Shown here piece after piece: positions 1 through 11,629 of a DNA stretch of 64,000 bases. The first letter of the stretch is position 1. Each line of letters opens with the position of its first letter. Where the stretch lies: contig JAINUG010000053.1 of NCBI GenBank assembly GCA_029706075.1, positions 868,001-932,000 on the forward strand. Direction: 5' to 3'. The position numbers and the translations under genes are program-made. Origin of the DNA: Aldrovandia affinis (lineage: Eukaryota; Chordata; Actinopteri; Notacanthiformes; Halosauridae). The notes below the pieces were generated by a model. The model did not search any database, was not told the origin of the DNA, and saw only the letters and a list, made by a program, of their open reading frames with translations.

Positions 1-257
1 GTATTGAGTATATTCAAAGCCTCTGAGCTTTTTATTTGTCTGATGATGATGATAATAATAATAATCATATATTTTGGTCCCACTTTATATTGTTGCCCTA
101 ATACCTGTGAAGTTATTCTAACAAGTACTGTGTACTTGTTGTTGTACACATTGTTACATAGTATTCCAGCTTAAGTAGTCACATTTGTGTAACAATTATT
201 TGTATGGTTTAAGTAAGTACACATGTACAACTAAAAATATGTTAATTGGGACCCAGT
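1..257. other. AT-rich sequence without a gene
   Basis: I see no coding signal here. A short GAT/AAT trinucleotide microsatellite lies at about 41-66. The rest is unremarkable AT-rich DNA leading into a SINE. Confidence 0.6.
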
Positions 258-528
258 TTTTTTTAGATTTTGTTTCAGATTTTCTCCCATTTTCTCCCAA
301 TTTAATAGCCAATTAGACCCGCTGATTTTATGTCAATCCCCCCTAGTAATGTGAGTTTGCTGCCGTAGTCCTGCGACCGGTAGTGACGAAGGCAAAGTAA
401 TGAAGGCAAAGTAACGTCCTGTCGGCTTTCCTCCCCCCTCCCTGGGGGCGGACAGCCAATCGCCGCCCCCTGGTGGCACTCCCAGCCAGAGCTGACTCTG
501 GTGGGACGGGGAATCGAACCCCGTCAAT
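258..528 (-). repeat. tRNA-derived SINE (family 1), copy 1
   Basis: This belongs to a SINE family with four clear copies in the window (also near 2262, 58313 and 61222), all read on the minus strand. The B-box-like GGTTCGATTCCC lies near 510-525. The shared body includes the GGCGGACAGCCAATCGCC stretch near 447. The A/T-rich 3' tail lies near 258-300. The tRNA-like 5' end is cut short compared with the copy at 58313. It is a transposed repeat, not a tRNA gene. Confidence 0.7.
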
Positions 529-1067
529 TATGTTATGTTTAAAAGTAGCAAAATATACAATGTTAAAATATTATTATTACTATTATTTTAAATATGTAAT
601 GAAGTCACAATTCAATTCATGCTTCTCAAAGGTGGGGTTGTATTGTCCCCTCTCTCCGAGCATAGGGTTTTTCTATTAAATCCTATTTCCTGTGATCCAA
701 AGATAAATCAGTAGCATTTTAGTATCCTTTAGTGGGCACCAAGACAATTAGAGACAAATGCAATTGGAACTAAAAGATAATATGCAGCGAGAGATTAACA
801 AGTGTGACCATAACAAATCAAATGTTCATTGCGATTGGGTTCAAGTCTCAAAAAACTTAAATAGAGACTAGCAGCAGATGATCCTATGCTAGGTTGTTGT
901 AATTGCCCCCACTGAGTATTGAATTATGTTATTTTCTCATAATTGATTGAATCTCATTCAATTTCATTAGAGATTTTATCCAGTGTCCTCAATCAATAGC
1001 CTAAATCAGGTTCAAATGTGTCATAAAGTATAATGAATTGATCTTCCACTATTGTCCTTAAACATAT
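529..1067. other. AT-rich sequence without a gene
   Basis: No coding signal, RNA gene or recognisable repeat was seen between the SINE and the solo LTR. Confidence 0.5.
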
Positions 1068-1549
1068 TGTAGCGATCCAGGTGGGTCGCTGCATGTAAAT
1101 GTGTGCGCGGGGCATTGTGGGGTAACACTGTTGTATGTTTGTTTGTTCCCCCCTATGTTAATTAGAGTTATGTTTGATAAATCATGTTGTGTGTGTTGAT
1201 TGTTATCATTTGTGTATGTGAAACCGATGGTCACGGTGAGCCAAAAGGTAGAGCCATCGCGACCGACGTTCGTTTACTGTTTAGTACCGTTGCCTGTGAT
1301 TTTCTGTATTTGTGTTCATTCATTGACTGAAGAGTACTTTCTGTGTGATGTACTAGCTAGTTGAAGAGGTGCACCTGGCATGTATGTTCTCAAAGAAAAC
1401 TCTCGAGACGATATCCGGGGTCGTGCGTTGTATGGGGCACGGATATTGTCACCTTCATTATTAAAATGGCTATGGTTCGTAGCCACATTTAAACTGCTGC
1501 CTGACTCCATTCATCTTCTTGTTGCACCCCACCGCGCATGCTCGCTACA
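1068..1549. mobile_element. Solo LTR with 4-bp target duplication
   Basis: The 482-bp unit begins TGTAGCGA and ends TCGCTACA, perfect 8-bp inverted termini of the TG...CA type. It is flanked by ATAT on both sides (1064-1067 and 1550-1553). That is the structure of a solo LTR left by recombination between the two LTRs of a retrotransposon. No coding sequence remains and orientation is unclear. The small ORFs inside are not protein genes. Confidence 0.75.
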
Positions 1550-2261
1550 ATATTCTAGTTTAACTAGCTACCATCTAGTTTATGAGAAGACATTTGTTCT
1601 TCACCATATACAGGTATATGACAGTAAATTAACAGTTAAGGTTTTGACAACTATCTATTTGTATTGTTATGCTATCCTACAATAACCTTTATGCATGATT
1701 ACAGGGGTTATAATAGGATCGAGCAGTCATAGAACATAAAGCAGCGAGATACTGCTCAAAGGGGCTTCCACTATCTCAGAGATCCAATTGTAACCTTGAC
1801 ACTGACCTTGACAAAGATGATGACTACCACCATTACTACTCTCAATACTACAACTACTGCAATAAATAATAATCATAATAATAATAATAATATACATTAT
1901 AACTATGTATTTACAATACCACTGTAATGATAATCAGATTAAATCATTTTGGAATCCGAATGGGAAGTTTTGCCACAAAAGCACAACACATTGCAAATAT
2001 GCAAATATATCAATTTTTTTAATTTTATGAATCTGTAACAAATGTATTTAATAATGAAAGCAATTTATTGTTATCATTTAAATAATATGTCAATATGTTG
2101 GGAAACAAAACCATTATTGCATATGTTTTATGTATTGTGTACATATTTCTTTGAGGAAATTCAAAGTGTTTTGACTCAAACCAGGCTTATGAAACTATAT
2201 ATATATGGACTTCCGAAAATAAGTCCATGAATATACTATCATTGTCAAAGTACCACATGAC
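1550..2261. other. AT-rich sequence with an AAT microsatellite
   Basis: No gene was seen. An imperfect AAT repeat lies at about 1861-1892. Confidence 0.5.
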
Positions 2262-2497
2262 AGGCTCCCGTTTTCCCCTTTTGTCTCCAATTCTGACAGT
2301 TACATCCTCTATTTCTTTCAATTTACCCTACCCCACAAGCCCGCTGCTCATGCTAGCTTTCCCTCCCCCCTCCCAATGGGGCAGTCAGCCAATCGTTGCC
2401 AGAGCCAGACTGGTGCAGCCAGGTTTCGAACCGTGGCTGCAGTGGGCAACCTGCATTCTGGACAAATGCCTTTACTGCTACACCACCTGAGGCCCCC
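2262..2497 (-). repeat. tRNA-derived SINE (family 1), copy 2
   Basis: On the minus strand the element starts with a tRNA-like head near 2497. It has an A-box-like segment (GGTGGTGTAGCAGTAAAGGC) and a B-box-like GGTTCGAAACC near 2425. It then runs through the body shared with the copies near 258, 58313 and 61222. It is diverged. Confidence 0.65.
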
Positions 2498-2707
2498 TTT
2501 ATTTTCACATTTAATCATTTCTATATTTATTTCGATATTTAATTAATTAATTAATATTGTCACATTGGCTCTTGGTGTGAAATGGGAAATAATCTGTCAA
2601 CATCATCCATCAAAGCTAGTGGGCAGGATCTAACATTTGATTCGGTTGTCTCGGGTGTTTTAAAAAATCAACCATTCAGTCTTGATCAGTGAATTCCACT
2701 GTAAAAT

Positions 2708-3150
2708 ACAGTGATGCTTGAAAGTTTGTGAACCCTGCAGGGGGTGGTCCTTATTTTCATATGTTATAGAAAAATAACCCAATAAAATTGTTATCTAAAC
2801 CTCAATTGTTAATGAAGATATCCCATATAAAGGACACACACAAAGAAATATGATATATTTCCATTGTTAATTTAACAAAACTGGTTTATTTAACAAAAAC
2901 TCAGATATCATAGTGTGCAAAAATATGTGAACCCCTTCAATCAGTAACTTGTGGCACCTCCTTTAGCAGCAATGACTTGAATCAAATGTCTCCTATAGCC
3001 ACTGATCAGACTCTGGCATCTTCTTTGAGGGATTCTTTCCCACACCTCGTTAGAGACCCCAGCCATCTCAGTGAGGTTTGAGGGCTGTCTGGCATGAACA
3101 GCCCACTTCAGGTCCTGCCACATCATCTCGATTGGATTTGGCCAATACAA
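2708..3150 (-). mobile_element. Tc1-like transposon fragment
   Basis: The left end carries a typical Tc1-like inverted-repeat sequence (near 2709, ACAGTGATGCTTGAAAGTTT). On the minus strand, 3150-2941 encodes the C-terminus of a Tc1 transposase. Visible motifs are PNPIEMMWQDLKWAVHARQP around the catalytic-glutamate region and the ending VIAAKGGATSY. The N-terminal domain, two catalytic aspartates and the other inverted repeat are missing, so this is a dead 5'-truncated copy. Confidence 0.8.
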
Positions 3151-4039
3151 AACACAAAACTTATTTCTTGGAGTTCATCTCAAGAAACACAAAACTGTAG
3201 TCTGTGTATTTGAAAGGTGTAATTTTAGTACAGATATTTATGGAACCTGTGCATCTCATAGTAGCCAAAAACACACAGCCCATTCAGATTTCAAACCTGG
3301 AATCTTGAAAAAGCTTGTTGTTAGTCAACTGCTCAAGAGAATATTTTAGAAGAGGTAATGTTTGTAATGTTTCTAATTGTGACCAAGTTGTACATTCAGA
3401 ACCTACAGCTACGCCAGACTACGCCACGATTGGAATTGCGCCCAAATAAATATTTTTAACACTTTAATAGTGATCAAGCAGAGGTTTCCCCAACAGGTCT
3501 ATTCAACTAAATGAATGGAGCAGAGACGTGAGTTCAAAGTGAAAAAGATAAAATTGTATTTATCGTTTCAAGAATAAGGGGTAAGAGGAAGAGGCAGGAA
3601 TGAGGCAGATCAAAAAGGAGTATCAAAATTTATTATAAACAAATATCTGTTAGCAAGGCCGAAACAGCAAATATAAAAAGGGCAATTCCTGATTAGGATG
3701 ACAGTCCTGAATTCAAACAGAAACCAGTTGCCAAAGGCACTATATACAAAAAGGGAGCGAGACGGCCCGACTAGGGGGAGGTATACTTACTACCAGGGGC
3801 TATTCCAGGTACACACCAATCATGCCTGTGCTCTGGTGACTCACGCACACACATGCACACGCGCACACACCACGCACACACTGCACTCTGTGAAGAAAAG
3901 GTGGAATACAGTGTTAGAGGTAAATATCACAAAAAAACATGCAGTGCAGTGAAGGGAAGGGGCCTCCTGTTCTATAACCACCCCCACACGTCTGGATGCT
4001 CGGCTCTTCGGGCAGGCCACTAGAAGATACACAATGTTA
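3151..4039. other. No recognisable gene; short CA-rich stretch
   Basis: No coding or repeat family was recognised. An imperfect CA-rich stretch lies at about 3843-3885. Confidence 0.45.
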
Positions 4040-4880
4040 GTATGCATGTAGTGTGGGTTTGGCAAACAATTTGGAATCGACTAAAGTAATCCAAGATGAT
4101 TTAAACAAAATCCCAAAATGGGCAGATACATGGCAGATGACATTCAATATTGCTAAATGTAAAGTTATGCATGTGGGAAATAAAAACATTAGACAGGAGT
4201 ATTTTATGGGAGGAGAAAAGTTAGTAGGTGTTCAATTTGAAAAAGACTTGGGAATTGTAGTTGATCAAAGCATCAAAGCAGTGTGCTACAGCAGTGAAAA
4301 AAGCCAACAGGATGCTGGGATACATAGCAAAAAGTATTGAGAATAAATCAAAGGAAGTTATATTAATGCATATAATGCCTTTGTCAGACCGCACTTAGAA
4401 TTCTGTGTGCAGTTCTGGGCACCGCACTACAAGAAAGATATAGAAGCTCTTGAAAAAGTCCAAAGAAGGGCAACTAAACTGATACAAGGTAAAAATTATG
4501 ATGATAGACTTAAGGCACTCAATCTATTTAAGCTTAGCAAACGGAGACTTAGGGGGGATTTGATTGAGGTTTTTAAATTCCTAAAAGGGATTAACAAAGT
4601 GAAATACCAAAGATTTTTAAAGATAAGTGGGGTGAGCAAAACAAGGCCACAGGTGGAAATTAGTTAAAGGCAAATTCTGCACAGATATTAGGAAGTTTTT
4701 CTTTACACAGAGAGTGTCAATGCCTGGAACAGCTTGCCAGGTCAGGTAGTAGAGGCAGAAACACTTGGGCTATTCAAGTCCAGGCTAGCTATAATACTAG
4801 ATACTCTTTAGATCAGGACATGACGAGCCTAGATGGGCCGAACGGCTCGTTCTCGTCGTTATGTATTCTTATGTTCTTAA
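4040..4880 (+). mobile_element. CR1-like LINE, 5'-truncated 3' end
   Basis: Two consecutive frames encode the C-terminal (thumb and connection) part of a non-LTR reverse transcriptase. The first, at 4053-4340, has KWADTWQMTFNIAKCKVMHV. The second, at 4407-4667, has [19 protein letters not shown] followed by [17 protein letters not shown]. The KRRLRGDLI...K.LKG ending is typical of CR1-related LINEs. The non-coding tail GGGCCGAACGGCTCG leads into a short ATTCTTATGTTCTTA end at about 4880. Frameshifts and 5' truncation make it inactive. Confidence 0.8.
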
Positions 4881-5294
4881 AATGTAATATGTACTGTGAA
4901 ACAGTTGGCTTCATCAAAATAAACAAAATACATGCAAACTGCACTAGTGCAGGAAAACACAGCACTATGGCTGGACTCAAATCAGTCTATGCTGAGAAAG
5001 GCTAAGGTAGTGATCAATAGGTAGCACTAGATAAATCGTACCAACTAGTAATCCTACAAGTCAATGGTTTAGAAATAATGTCTCAAACTTCAATGACGGT
5101 TTCGCATTAAGTAGCACACACCAAACCAACATCACGCAGTTCCCACATAGTAATTGGGAACATCAAAGTTACACAAGGCCACGTTGTCTAGGTGAGCCTA
5201 GAAACAGAGACACAAGGCCCATTATTACAGGATACACATAGGACAATGCTAACATTGGAATACATTACATTACCTCTGAAACGTGTTATACACT
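4881..5294. other. No recognisable gene or repeat
   Basis: The sequence between the CR1-like tail and the piggyBac TTAA has no coding signal I can support. Confidence 0.45.
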
Positions 5295-5935
5295 TTAACC
5301 CTCTGAGGTCCGTGCTAAGCTTAGAGAAGGTTTGTGATTTTGGCGTGGTCTGATATTTATCTCAATTTCATCAACTTAACACACACTTAATCCAAAGTGT
5401 TTGATATTTTTATTTGAAGGACAATCACAGCTACATTTATATGCGATTCAATAGTTTGGTCAGTATCATATGCAGCTTGTAAATAGATCTACAAACACAC
5501 AAGTTATAAAGAGTACATTTTTCTGCTGTCACAAAAGTTGTGAAAGCACACACTAAACTATAGTGACGAATTGTTCTGCCAATATGCATTTGTTCATCAA
5601 GGTCTTGGTTATGTAAGGGTGTGAAAATAGTTTAGCACATCTGAGATCTAAATAGCTAAAAAACGTTTTTTATCAGAACTGGTCACATTTATTTCAGGCT
5701 GTGGGAGGGCTATATTCTAATTTCATGAATATTCATGATCCACACCTGAGGTTTGTCCACACCTGTAAGATCTGTCAGATGGGCCATCTCTCTCTCAAAG
5801 GCCGTCAGACAAAGAGAAAAGCCATCAGAGTAAGCAATAGTCAGTGAGCCATGCAGAACACAGAAAAAAAAGGAGTTTTTTTTCATTTGGGAAGATTAAT
5901 TGAAAACATCAAACTATATACTAACTATATACAAA

Positions 5936-6887
5936 CTAATTTGATCCTGTCTAGATGACATCAAATGCTGGATGGCACAAAATTTCTTACAACTCAACGA
6001 GTCTAAATCTGAAATCCTCCTTTTCGGCCCCCCAAACAAAACCAGTGTGATGGCCAGCAGCCTGGGTAACCTGTCTGTCCTAGTTCAGCCCTTTGTTAAA
6101 AACCTGGGCGTGTTCTTCGACCCTGAATTTCACTTTGACAGGCAGGTGAACTCGGTGGTGAAGGGATGTTTCTTCCAGCTCCGGACCATAGCTAAGATTA
6201 AGGCCATTCTCTCCCCTCAGACCTTGAGAGAGTCATTCATGCCTTCATATCATCACGACTTGATTATTGTAACTCTCTGTACCTGGGGCTTAATAAGTCG
6301 ACCATGGCCCGCCTACAGCTACCCCACAACGCTGCTGCTAGATTGCTCACAGGTACTCGGAAGAGAGCTCATATCACCCCTGTCCTTGCCTCCCTTCATT
6401 GGCTCCCAGTACGCTATAGGATAGATTTTAAAGTTCTTTTATTTGTCTACAAAGCTCTAAATGGTAAGGCCCCCTCCTACCTAGCAGACCTCCTCACCCC
6501 CTATACCAACGTCAGGGCCTCAGATCTGCTGATAAGGGTCTCCTAACCACCCGTAAGTCCAACCTCAAGTCTAGGGGGGGGCGTGCTTTTGCTGTTGCAG
6601 CCCCTGACCTCTGGAACAGCATCCCCATGTCCATCAGATTTGCCCCCTCCATCGAGTCCTTTAAATCTAAGCTCAAAACTCACTTATATTCCTTAGCGTT
6701 CCCCAACTCACACTGACTCCTGCCTTGTTTGTTTTGACGTGTTGTTCTGTTCCTTTGTATGTCTGTTGGTTGTTTATTTTCTGTTTATTTATTTTTACCC
6801 TTAGTCTACCTGTATTGTAAAGCACTTTGGTTGACGAGCGTCATGTTAAATGTGCTATATAAATCAAATTTGATTTGATTTGATTTG
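5936..6887 (+). mobile_element. L2-clade LINE 3' fragment inside piggyBac
   Basis: This 5'-truncated LINE is bounded by the 9-bp duplication ATATACAAA (5927-5935 and 6888-6896). Its frames encode the C-terminal half of an L2-type reverse transcriptase. One frame (about 5957-6424) has FLQLNESKSEILLFGPP and KNLGVFFDPEFHFD. After a frameshift, 6304-6546 has HNAAARLLTGTRKRAHITPV and LHWLPVRYRIDFK. The 3' tail reads AAGCACTTTGGTTGACGAGC and ends in TTGAT repeats. This tail differs from that of the L2 at 27412-30400, so it is another subfamily. Confidence 0.88.
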
Positions 6888-6972
6888 ATATACAAAAAAT
6901 TCAAAATTAAAACATGGTGAGACAATCTGTTCCTTCACGGTCTTTGGTGCCACTTCTCAAAACAGTTTCTGG

Positions 6973-7221
6973 TCAACTGTAGACACAAGGGAACGTCACA
7001 AACCGCTGTTTCCCCGACATCTTGCAGAGTACGCATTTCTTGCAGCCAACAGAAGCCAATTTGCCAACATCCAGAGTCTGTTTGGCAGTGGGCACAGGCA
7101 CATGATCAAAAGTAGCCCGTTTTCTGGGTTTAAGATATTTATCGTTAAACGTCTGTAGGAAAACGAAAGCAAAATCCGTGTCTTCGCAGACACGGAAAGA
7201 CAAACAAAACAAAACAACCAA
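6973..7221 (-). pseudogene. piggyBac transposase C-terminal remnant
   Basis: The frame contains LKPRKRATFDHVPVPTAKQT followed by a cysteine pair (KKCVLCKMSGKQ). These match the zinc-binding tail that ends many piggyBac transposases. The copy near 42640-42890 keeps more of this domain (CDVPLC and NCFEKWH). Here the distal cysteines are lost to a deletion and the catalytic core is not present. It is a relic. Confidence 0.65.
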
Positions 7222-7914
7222 CGATCAGGAACAAACAAAGCAAAGTAAACAGGTAAATCCAAAACGTATCCAAAAACTCAGTATAAACTAAATGCTGGGA
7301 ATCTAAACAACAACAAGCACACAAACAAACAAGTTCTCGAGAGGCAAGAAACATTAATCACAATAGGTACTATCAAGCTAAGCTAGATAATGTGTAAGCG
7401 CCGAAACAGAGAATGCCAGCTGGTTAAATATCCTACTGTTAATTATTCGCAGTAGTTCGCAATGATTCTGATTGTTTCCGTATAGCGTCACAAGACGCGG
7501 AATTCATATATTTGGAAATAAAATAAATATCAGCATACACCGTCTGTTGCTGGCAGATCGCAACCGTAAACACAGACAAGATGTGATATAATGTCGGGAC
7601 ATTGTTTACGCTGCGATTTCACACATGGCCCCACGCCCCTCCCCGAGACTAGCACCTAGTTACCATGTCAATAGAAGGGGGACGGCACTTCCAGGTAAAA
7701 AAGAGGAAAAGGCAAGGTTTACTTTTGGTCTAATTAACCTAATTTAAAAAATCTCATATTATTTGCCAGTGCTCAAATCTGAAAGTCACGAATCGAAGGT
7801 TTCTGTCAATGTTTTTGCCGCATGTGTATGATAAAATCTCGCGACGTTAGAAATAGTAATATACTTTTATTGCTGCTGGGATCGTCGGAGATCCTGTCGA
7901 CCTCAGGGGGTTAA

Positions 7915-8299
7915 TACAATAGATAATTAAAACACATACCTCGGAGTGAACGTGCAACTCCTACATATACCGCTAAATAAAACACCAAAATATAAGTTAC
8001 CTCGGTCGGTGTGGAGTCTCATCCTGTTGAGTTACGTAGTTTACTGCTACCACTGCATGAGCTACGATTTCCTATTGCAACACGTTACAAATACATTAAT
8101 GTATTAAATACACGTAGAAGCAAGCAAAGTCTTGTTTAGCAAATGTAAATGTACCTCAAGAGTATAACAAAATGAAATGCAGAACGCAAAACCGGAACCA
8201 GGAAATCAGCTTGATTAGGAAGCGTTTCCATGGTCTTTATATACACACACGTAAATCAGCCTAAATGGCTTACCTGACCAGGAAGTACTTTACATCATA
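7915..8299. other. No recognisable gene or repeat
   Basis: This short stretch after the piggyBac right end shows no supported feature. Confidence 0.45.
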
Positions 8300-9462
8300 C
8301 AAGGGAGGTGCTTAACAATGACCAGTGCTGAACACTGTCTGTTACATAATGTTCCAAATAACTGCAACAAAGAAATTGTAGAGGAGCTCCATTTCATATC
8401 AATCTCAGTGTCAGGCCCAGTCATTATAGATGTTATCAAGTCTTCTTTAAGGAAGCATGACTGTGTTGTTGACGATGTAGTTATCTTGGATTTGGTCAAA
8501 TAAATATGTGAGTCAAACCCTATAACCCTAAGGAGTTTTTTAAGAAACAATTTCCAGTGGTCGAGCTTGTTGAATACATTCTTAAGGATGTAAAAGGAAG
8601 GAAGAATATCCCAGTATGTTCCCCATGTTACAGTCACTGCTGCATATATTAAGCAAGGGAATTCAGGAGAAGGCCTTCAAGCCTTCCTAAGGTACTTATG
8701 AGTACAAGTCATTTTATGATGGGACACATTTCAAATGTTTGTGTAGCAGCTGATAACTTGGGTGTCCATTCCATGATTTAATACAAATTAAAAATGTTTA
8801 ATTAAGAACAATTAACAGCTAGTTAGTTGAGAGGTTGCAATTATGGTTGGAACGAAAACCAGCATACACAGTGGGTTTGAGAACCACTGCTCTAGAATGA
8901 GCATTGTGCTTGAATTTGCTCATCAAGAATAACTACTTCACTCTGTTTGAGTTAACATAACATAACATAATCAGAAAATTTGCCCACAGTCAGTTCCTGT
9001 TAACTTTGCCACTAGAAAGGGTACAGGAAGAAACACCCATGGAAACTGGTGCTTTTTACGCATGCTTCCATTCCTGATAAGAACAAAAGTACCTACTAGT
9101 GAACCAGCATGGCAGCTCCTTATGGACCTCAAAGACATTGCGGTTTCCCCGCACCACACAGGAGAGATTTATTGCTAACTTCATGCCAAGATATCAGAAC
9201 ACAGACATAGGTACTTGCAGGTTTTCAGACAGCATCACTTTCTTCAGCATTATCCACAAGTCATTGTGCCCTTTTGGCCACATGTAGCTACTTGCCCTTT
9301 TGGCCACATTTTTAAATGTGTAGTTCATCAGACTAACACTTTTCAAAACATTTTATGGTCTCTTGCTGATAAGCATATGCTTGCAGATCATCCTGTATGG
9401 CACAGGCATTTTTAAACCTGCCCTTTCTGTCACAAAGCTGTCAATGGTGCCTTTAGAAGTCT
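8300..9462 (+). pseudogene. Multicopy fish gene family, block B (first part), broken
   Basis: Scattered plus-strand frames resemble predicted fish proteins of unknown function that occur in many copies. At 9085-9420 readable pieces include PAWQLLMDLKDIAV, AKISEHRHRYLQVF, LQHYPQ and VVHQTNTFQNILWSLADKHM. A second copy of the same module lies at 21400-21920 (LESKISDHRNLL, HFIEHYPELTKRFG, FEAKHG), which supports homology. The 8318-8503 frame (NVPNNCNKEIVEELHFIS) may be an upstream part. Stops and frameshifts interrupt it. A Tc1 transposon at 9465 splits it from its continuation at 10919. I infer the family from memory of predicted proteins; the function is unknown. Confidence 0.55.
8720..9084. 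other. Non-coding stretch with one end of a hAT-like MITE
   Basis: The segment GGGTTTGAGAACCACTGCTC near 8874-8893 looks like one end of the fish MITE type whose other strand reads CAGTGGTTCTCAAACCC. A matching second end was not found, so it is probably a remnant. A short TAACA repeat lies near 8953-8970. Confidence 0.35.
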
Positions 9463-9464
9463 TA

Positions 9465-10916
9465 CAGTCATGGCCAAAAATATTGGTACCCTTGCACGTT
9501 TTTCAAAAAACGCAAAATTTTCTCTAAAATAAGTTGAAATGTTTGGTCTCCACAATTCTTTGATTTCACTGTTAATAGTACATAAACTTTTGATTCAGAA
9601 CTTAACATATCATTTTAAATCATAAAATAAACAGAAATGGTATTGACAAAATTATTGACACCCTAGATTTAATATTCAGTAGCACAGCCTTTGGAGAAAA
9701 TAACTGCAATCAAGCACTTCCTATATCCATTAGATTCCTACACCTCTCTACTGGCCCATTCTTCTTTTGCAAACTGCTCCAGTTCTCTCAGATTGTAAGG
9801 GTGCCTTCCCCAACTGCTATTTTCAGATCTCTCCACAAGTGTTCAATCGGATTGAGATTAGGACTCATTGCTAGCCATTCTAGGATGTTTTTTGGGTCAT
9901 TGTCCTGCTGGAGAACCCATGACCTTCGACTGCCATCCAGTTTTCTAACAATGGGTAGCACATTTTTCTCCAAAATGCCTTAGTAATCCTCTGATTTTAT
10001 GATGCCATTAATACATGCAAGGCATCCAGTACCAGAGGCAGCGAAGCAGCCTCGCAGCATTAGGAAACCTCACCATATTTGATTGTAGGTAGGGTGTTCT
10101 TTTTGGCTTCATCGGTCCACCGACCATTTTCCAAGAAGGATTTAGGCTTGTTTAGGTGGGTCTTGGCAAAGATTAATCAGGCCTTCTTGTGTTTCTCTTT
10201 CAGTAGTGGGGTCTTCCTTGGCCTCCAACTATAAAGCCCTTCTTGGTTCAGTGTCTGGCATAGGGTATGGGCTGAAACCATTAGCCCAGACCTCTCCAGG
10301 TCAGCCTTGAGATCTTTGGATGTCATAGGTGTTTTTTCAATGGCTCGCACCAACCTTCGACGACATCTGAGATCAATTTTCCTATTACCACCACATCCTG
10401 GGAGATTCTTAACAATTCCATGAGCAGCAAACTTATTGATAACATTGTGAACTGTGGAAACAGGAATGCCAAGGTCTCTAGAGATGGCCTTATAACCTTG
10501 TGAACGCTTATGTTTTGTGATAATCATTTTTCTGACATCCACAGACAGCTCTTTTGTCTTCACCATTGTCACAGAGGAACAGGGTAGCAGAATGGACTGT
10601 TTTCTCAGTTTAAAATGTGTTGATAATTCATTCATTTGTACCATGTAGGCACCTGCAACTTGTCACAGGTGAGTTGAATTACACTGCAAACAAGAATCTA
10701 TTTCCTCTAACCAAATTTATTTAAATTGTTCTAAACGGTGTCAATAATTGTGTCATGCCCACTTTTCAGTTTGGATTTATTCGTATTATTATTGATTGAT
10801 CATGTGCTGTTGTAAATCAAACAGATCGAAAGTTGTTCCAATTTCCAATTATTTCAGAAGATATTAAACATCATCTACATGAAATGCAAGGGTGCCAATA
10901 TTTTTGGCTACGACTG
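9465..10916 (-). mobile_element. Tc1-like transposon, complete ends, TA duplication
   Basis: The 1452-bp element has inverted ends (CAGTCATGGCCAAAAATATT at left; the right end read in reverse gives CAGTCGTAGCCAAAAATATT). TA lies on both sides (9463-9464 and 10917-10918). It interrupts the block B reading frame, and the flanking frame continues directly at 10919. The transposase is on the minus strand and is broken, so the copy is full-length in structure but inactive. Confidence 0.92.
9788..10566 (-). pseudogene. Tc1-family transposase, frameshifted
   Basis: The likely start is the Met at 10566 (MVKTKELSVDVRK), the usual Tc1 start context, rather than the upstream Met at 10644. The N-terminal helix-turn-helix DNA-binding region spans about residues 1-110 (GYKAISRDLGIPVSTVHNVI and RRLVRAIEKTPMTSKDLKAD). 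The middle, with the first catalytic Asp, is lost to frameshifts. The C-terminal frame at 9973-9788 keeps WVLQQDNDPKN and SPNLNPIEHLWRDLK. About 15 residues are deleted between the second Asp and the Glu, so catalysis is not possible. Confidence 0.85.
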
Positions 10917-10918
10917 TA

Positions 10919-11275
10919 AAAGATGATGTACAGGAAGCAGTGAAAAGAAAATATCCAGATGAGACGTGCTCATTTAACAAACACTGTTTCTTGTTATAGG
11001 ACCACTTACTCAGCTGGCATGATCTTCCACTACGGGTCCACTGGAGAACTTCCAGACGTCGTAGAACTAAGTCTTATGATTATTATTCATGGCAAACCTG
11101 CATTTGTCGTGAAGCATCAAAATGCTTGGTATCTTGAGCACTTTCAGGGTTTTGTACGGGAACCAACAGGGAGTACTTTAGTCCTTGAGCAATAGGAATT
11201 AGCAGACTCTTACCCTCTTGCAGCATACACCATAGGCAGAAGCGGATGGCCACACTGAAGCATCACATTCTCCTA
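10919..11275 (+). pseudogene. Multicopy fish gene family, block B (continuation), broken
   Basis: Directly after the Tc1 element the frame continues with DDVQEAVKRKYPDE. It is followed at 10997-11195 by TYSAGMIFHYGSTGELPDVV, FVVKHQNAWYLEHFQGF and then, after a stop, PLAAYTIG. This is the C-terminal portion of the block B module begun at 9085. Together with block A at 11630 it preserves the order seen again at 21.4-23 kb. A stop and frameshifts make it non-functional. No enzymatic motif is visible. Confidence 0.55.
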
Positions 11276-11629
11276 CCACATTAGGTATTATGTCATTTGA
11301 CATGATTTCAAAAGTAAGAACAGGCTTTAATCGGAGCATCATTGGCTGGGATTTTGTACTCTTGCACTAGCACAATTCTACCTAGCACATTTTTAAAGTT
11401 TGACATAAAAGTGATTTTGTGAAACTGTTGAGGTTTTTAGTTGTAGTTGTTCTCTAGGTAGGTGGGTGCATGGTCAAATGGCATGTTTATTTTGTAGGGT
11501 ATGCTCAGTGCTACATTTTAGATGTTGCAGGACAGCATAACACATTTCCCAAATTATTGAAAAATATAGCCTAATCACTGACTTTTCATATGGGAACAAC
11601 TACACTATCAGCTTTTAATTCATTTCAGT

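Larger units (their letters stand above)
5299..7910 (-). mobile_element. piggyBac-type transposon, copy 1, with a nested L2
   Basis: The element is bounded by TTAA on both sides (5295-5298 and 7911-7914), the hallmark of piggyBac insertion. Its tips are inverted repeats (CCCTCTGAGGTC at the left, GACCTCAGGGGG at the right). Two further partial copies lie at about 38035-39199 and 42125-43679. Minus-strand frames near 7000-7150 encode a piggyBac-like cysteine-rich tail, but the catalytic domain is absent. A later L2 insertion fills 5936-6887. Without it the element is about 1.65 kb and non-autonomous. Confidence 0.8.

Noticed and set aside
4140..4340. Possible host gene from the open frame at 4053-4340
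   Set aside because: The residues match a non-LTR reverse transcriptase, and the tail is that of a CR1-like LINE.
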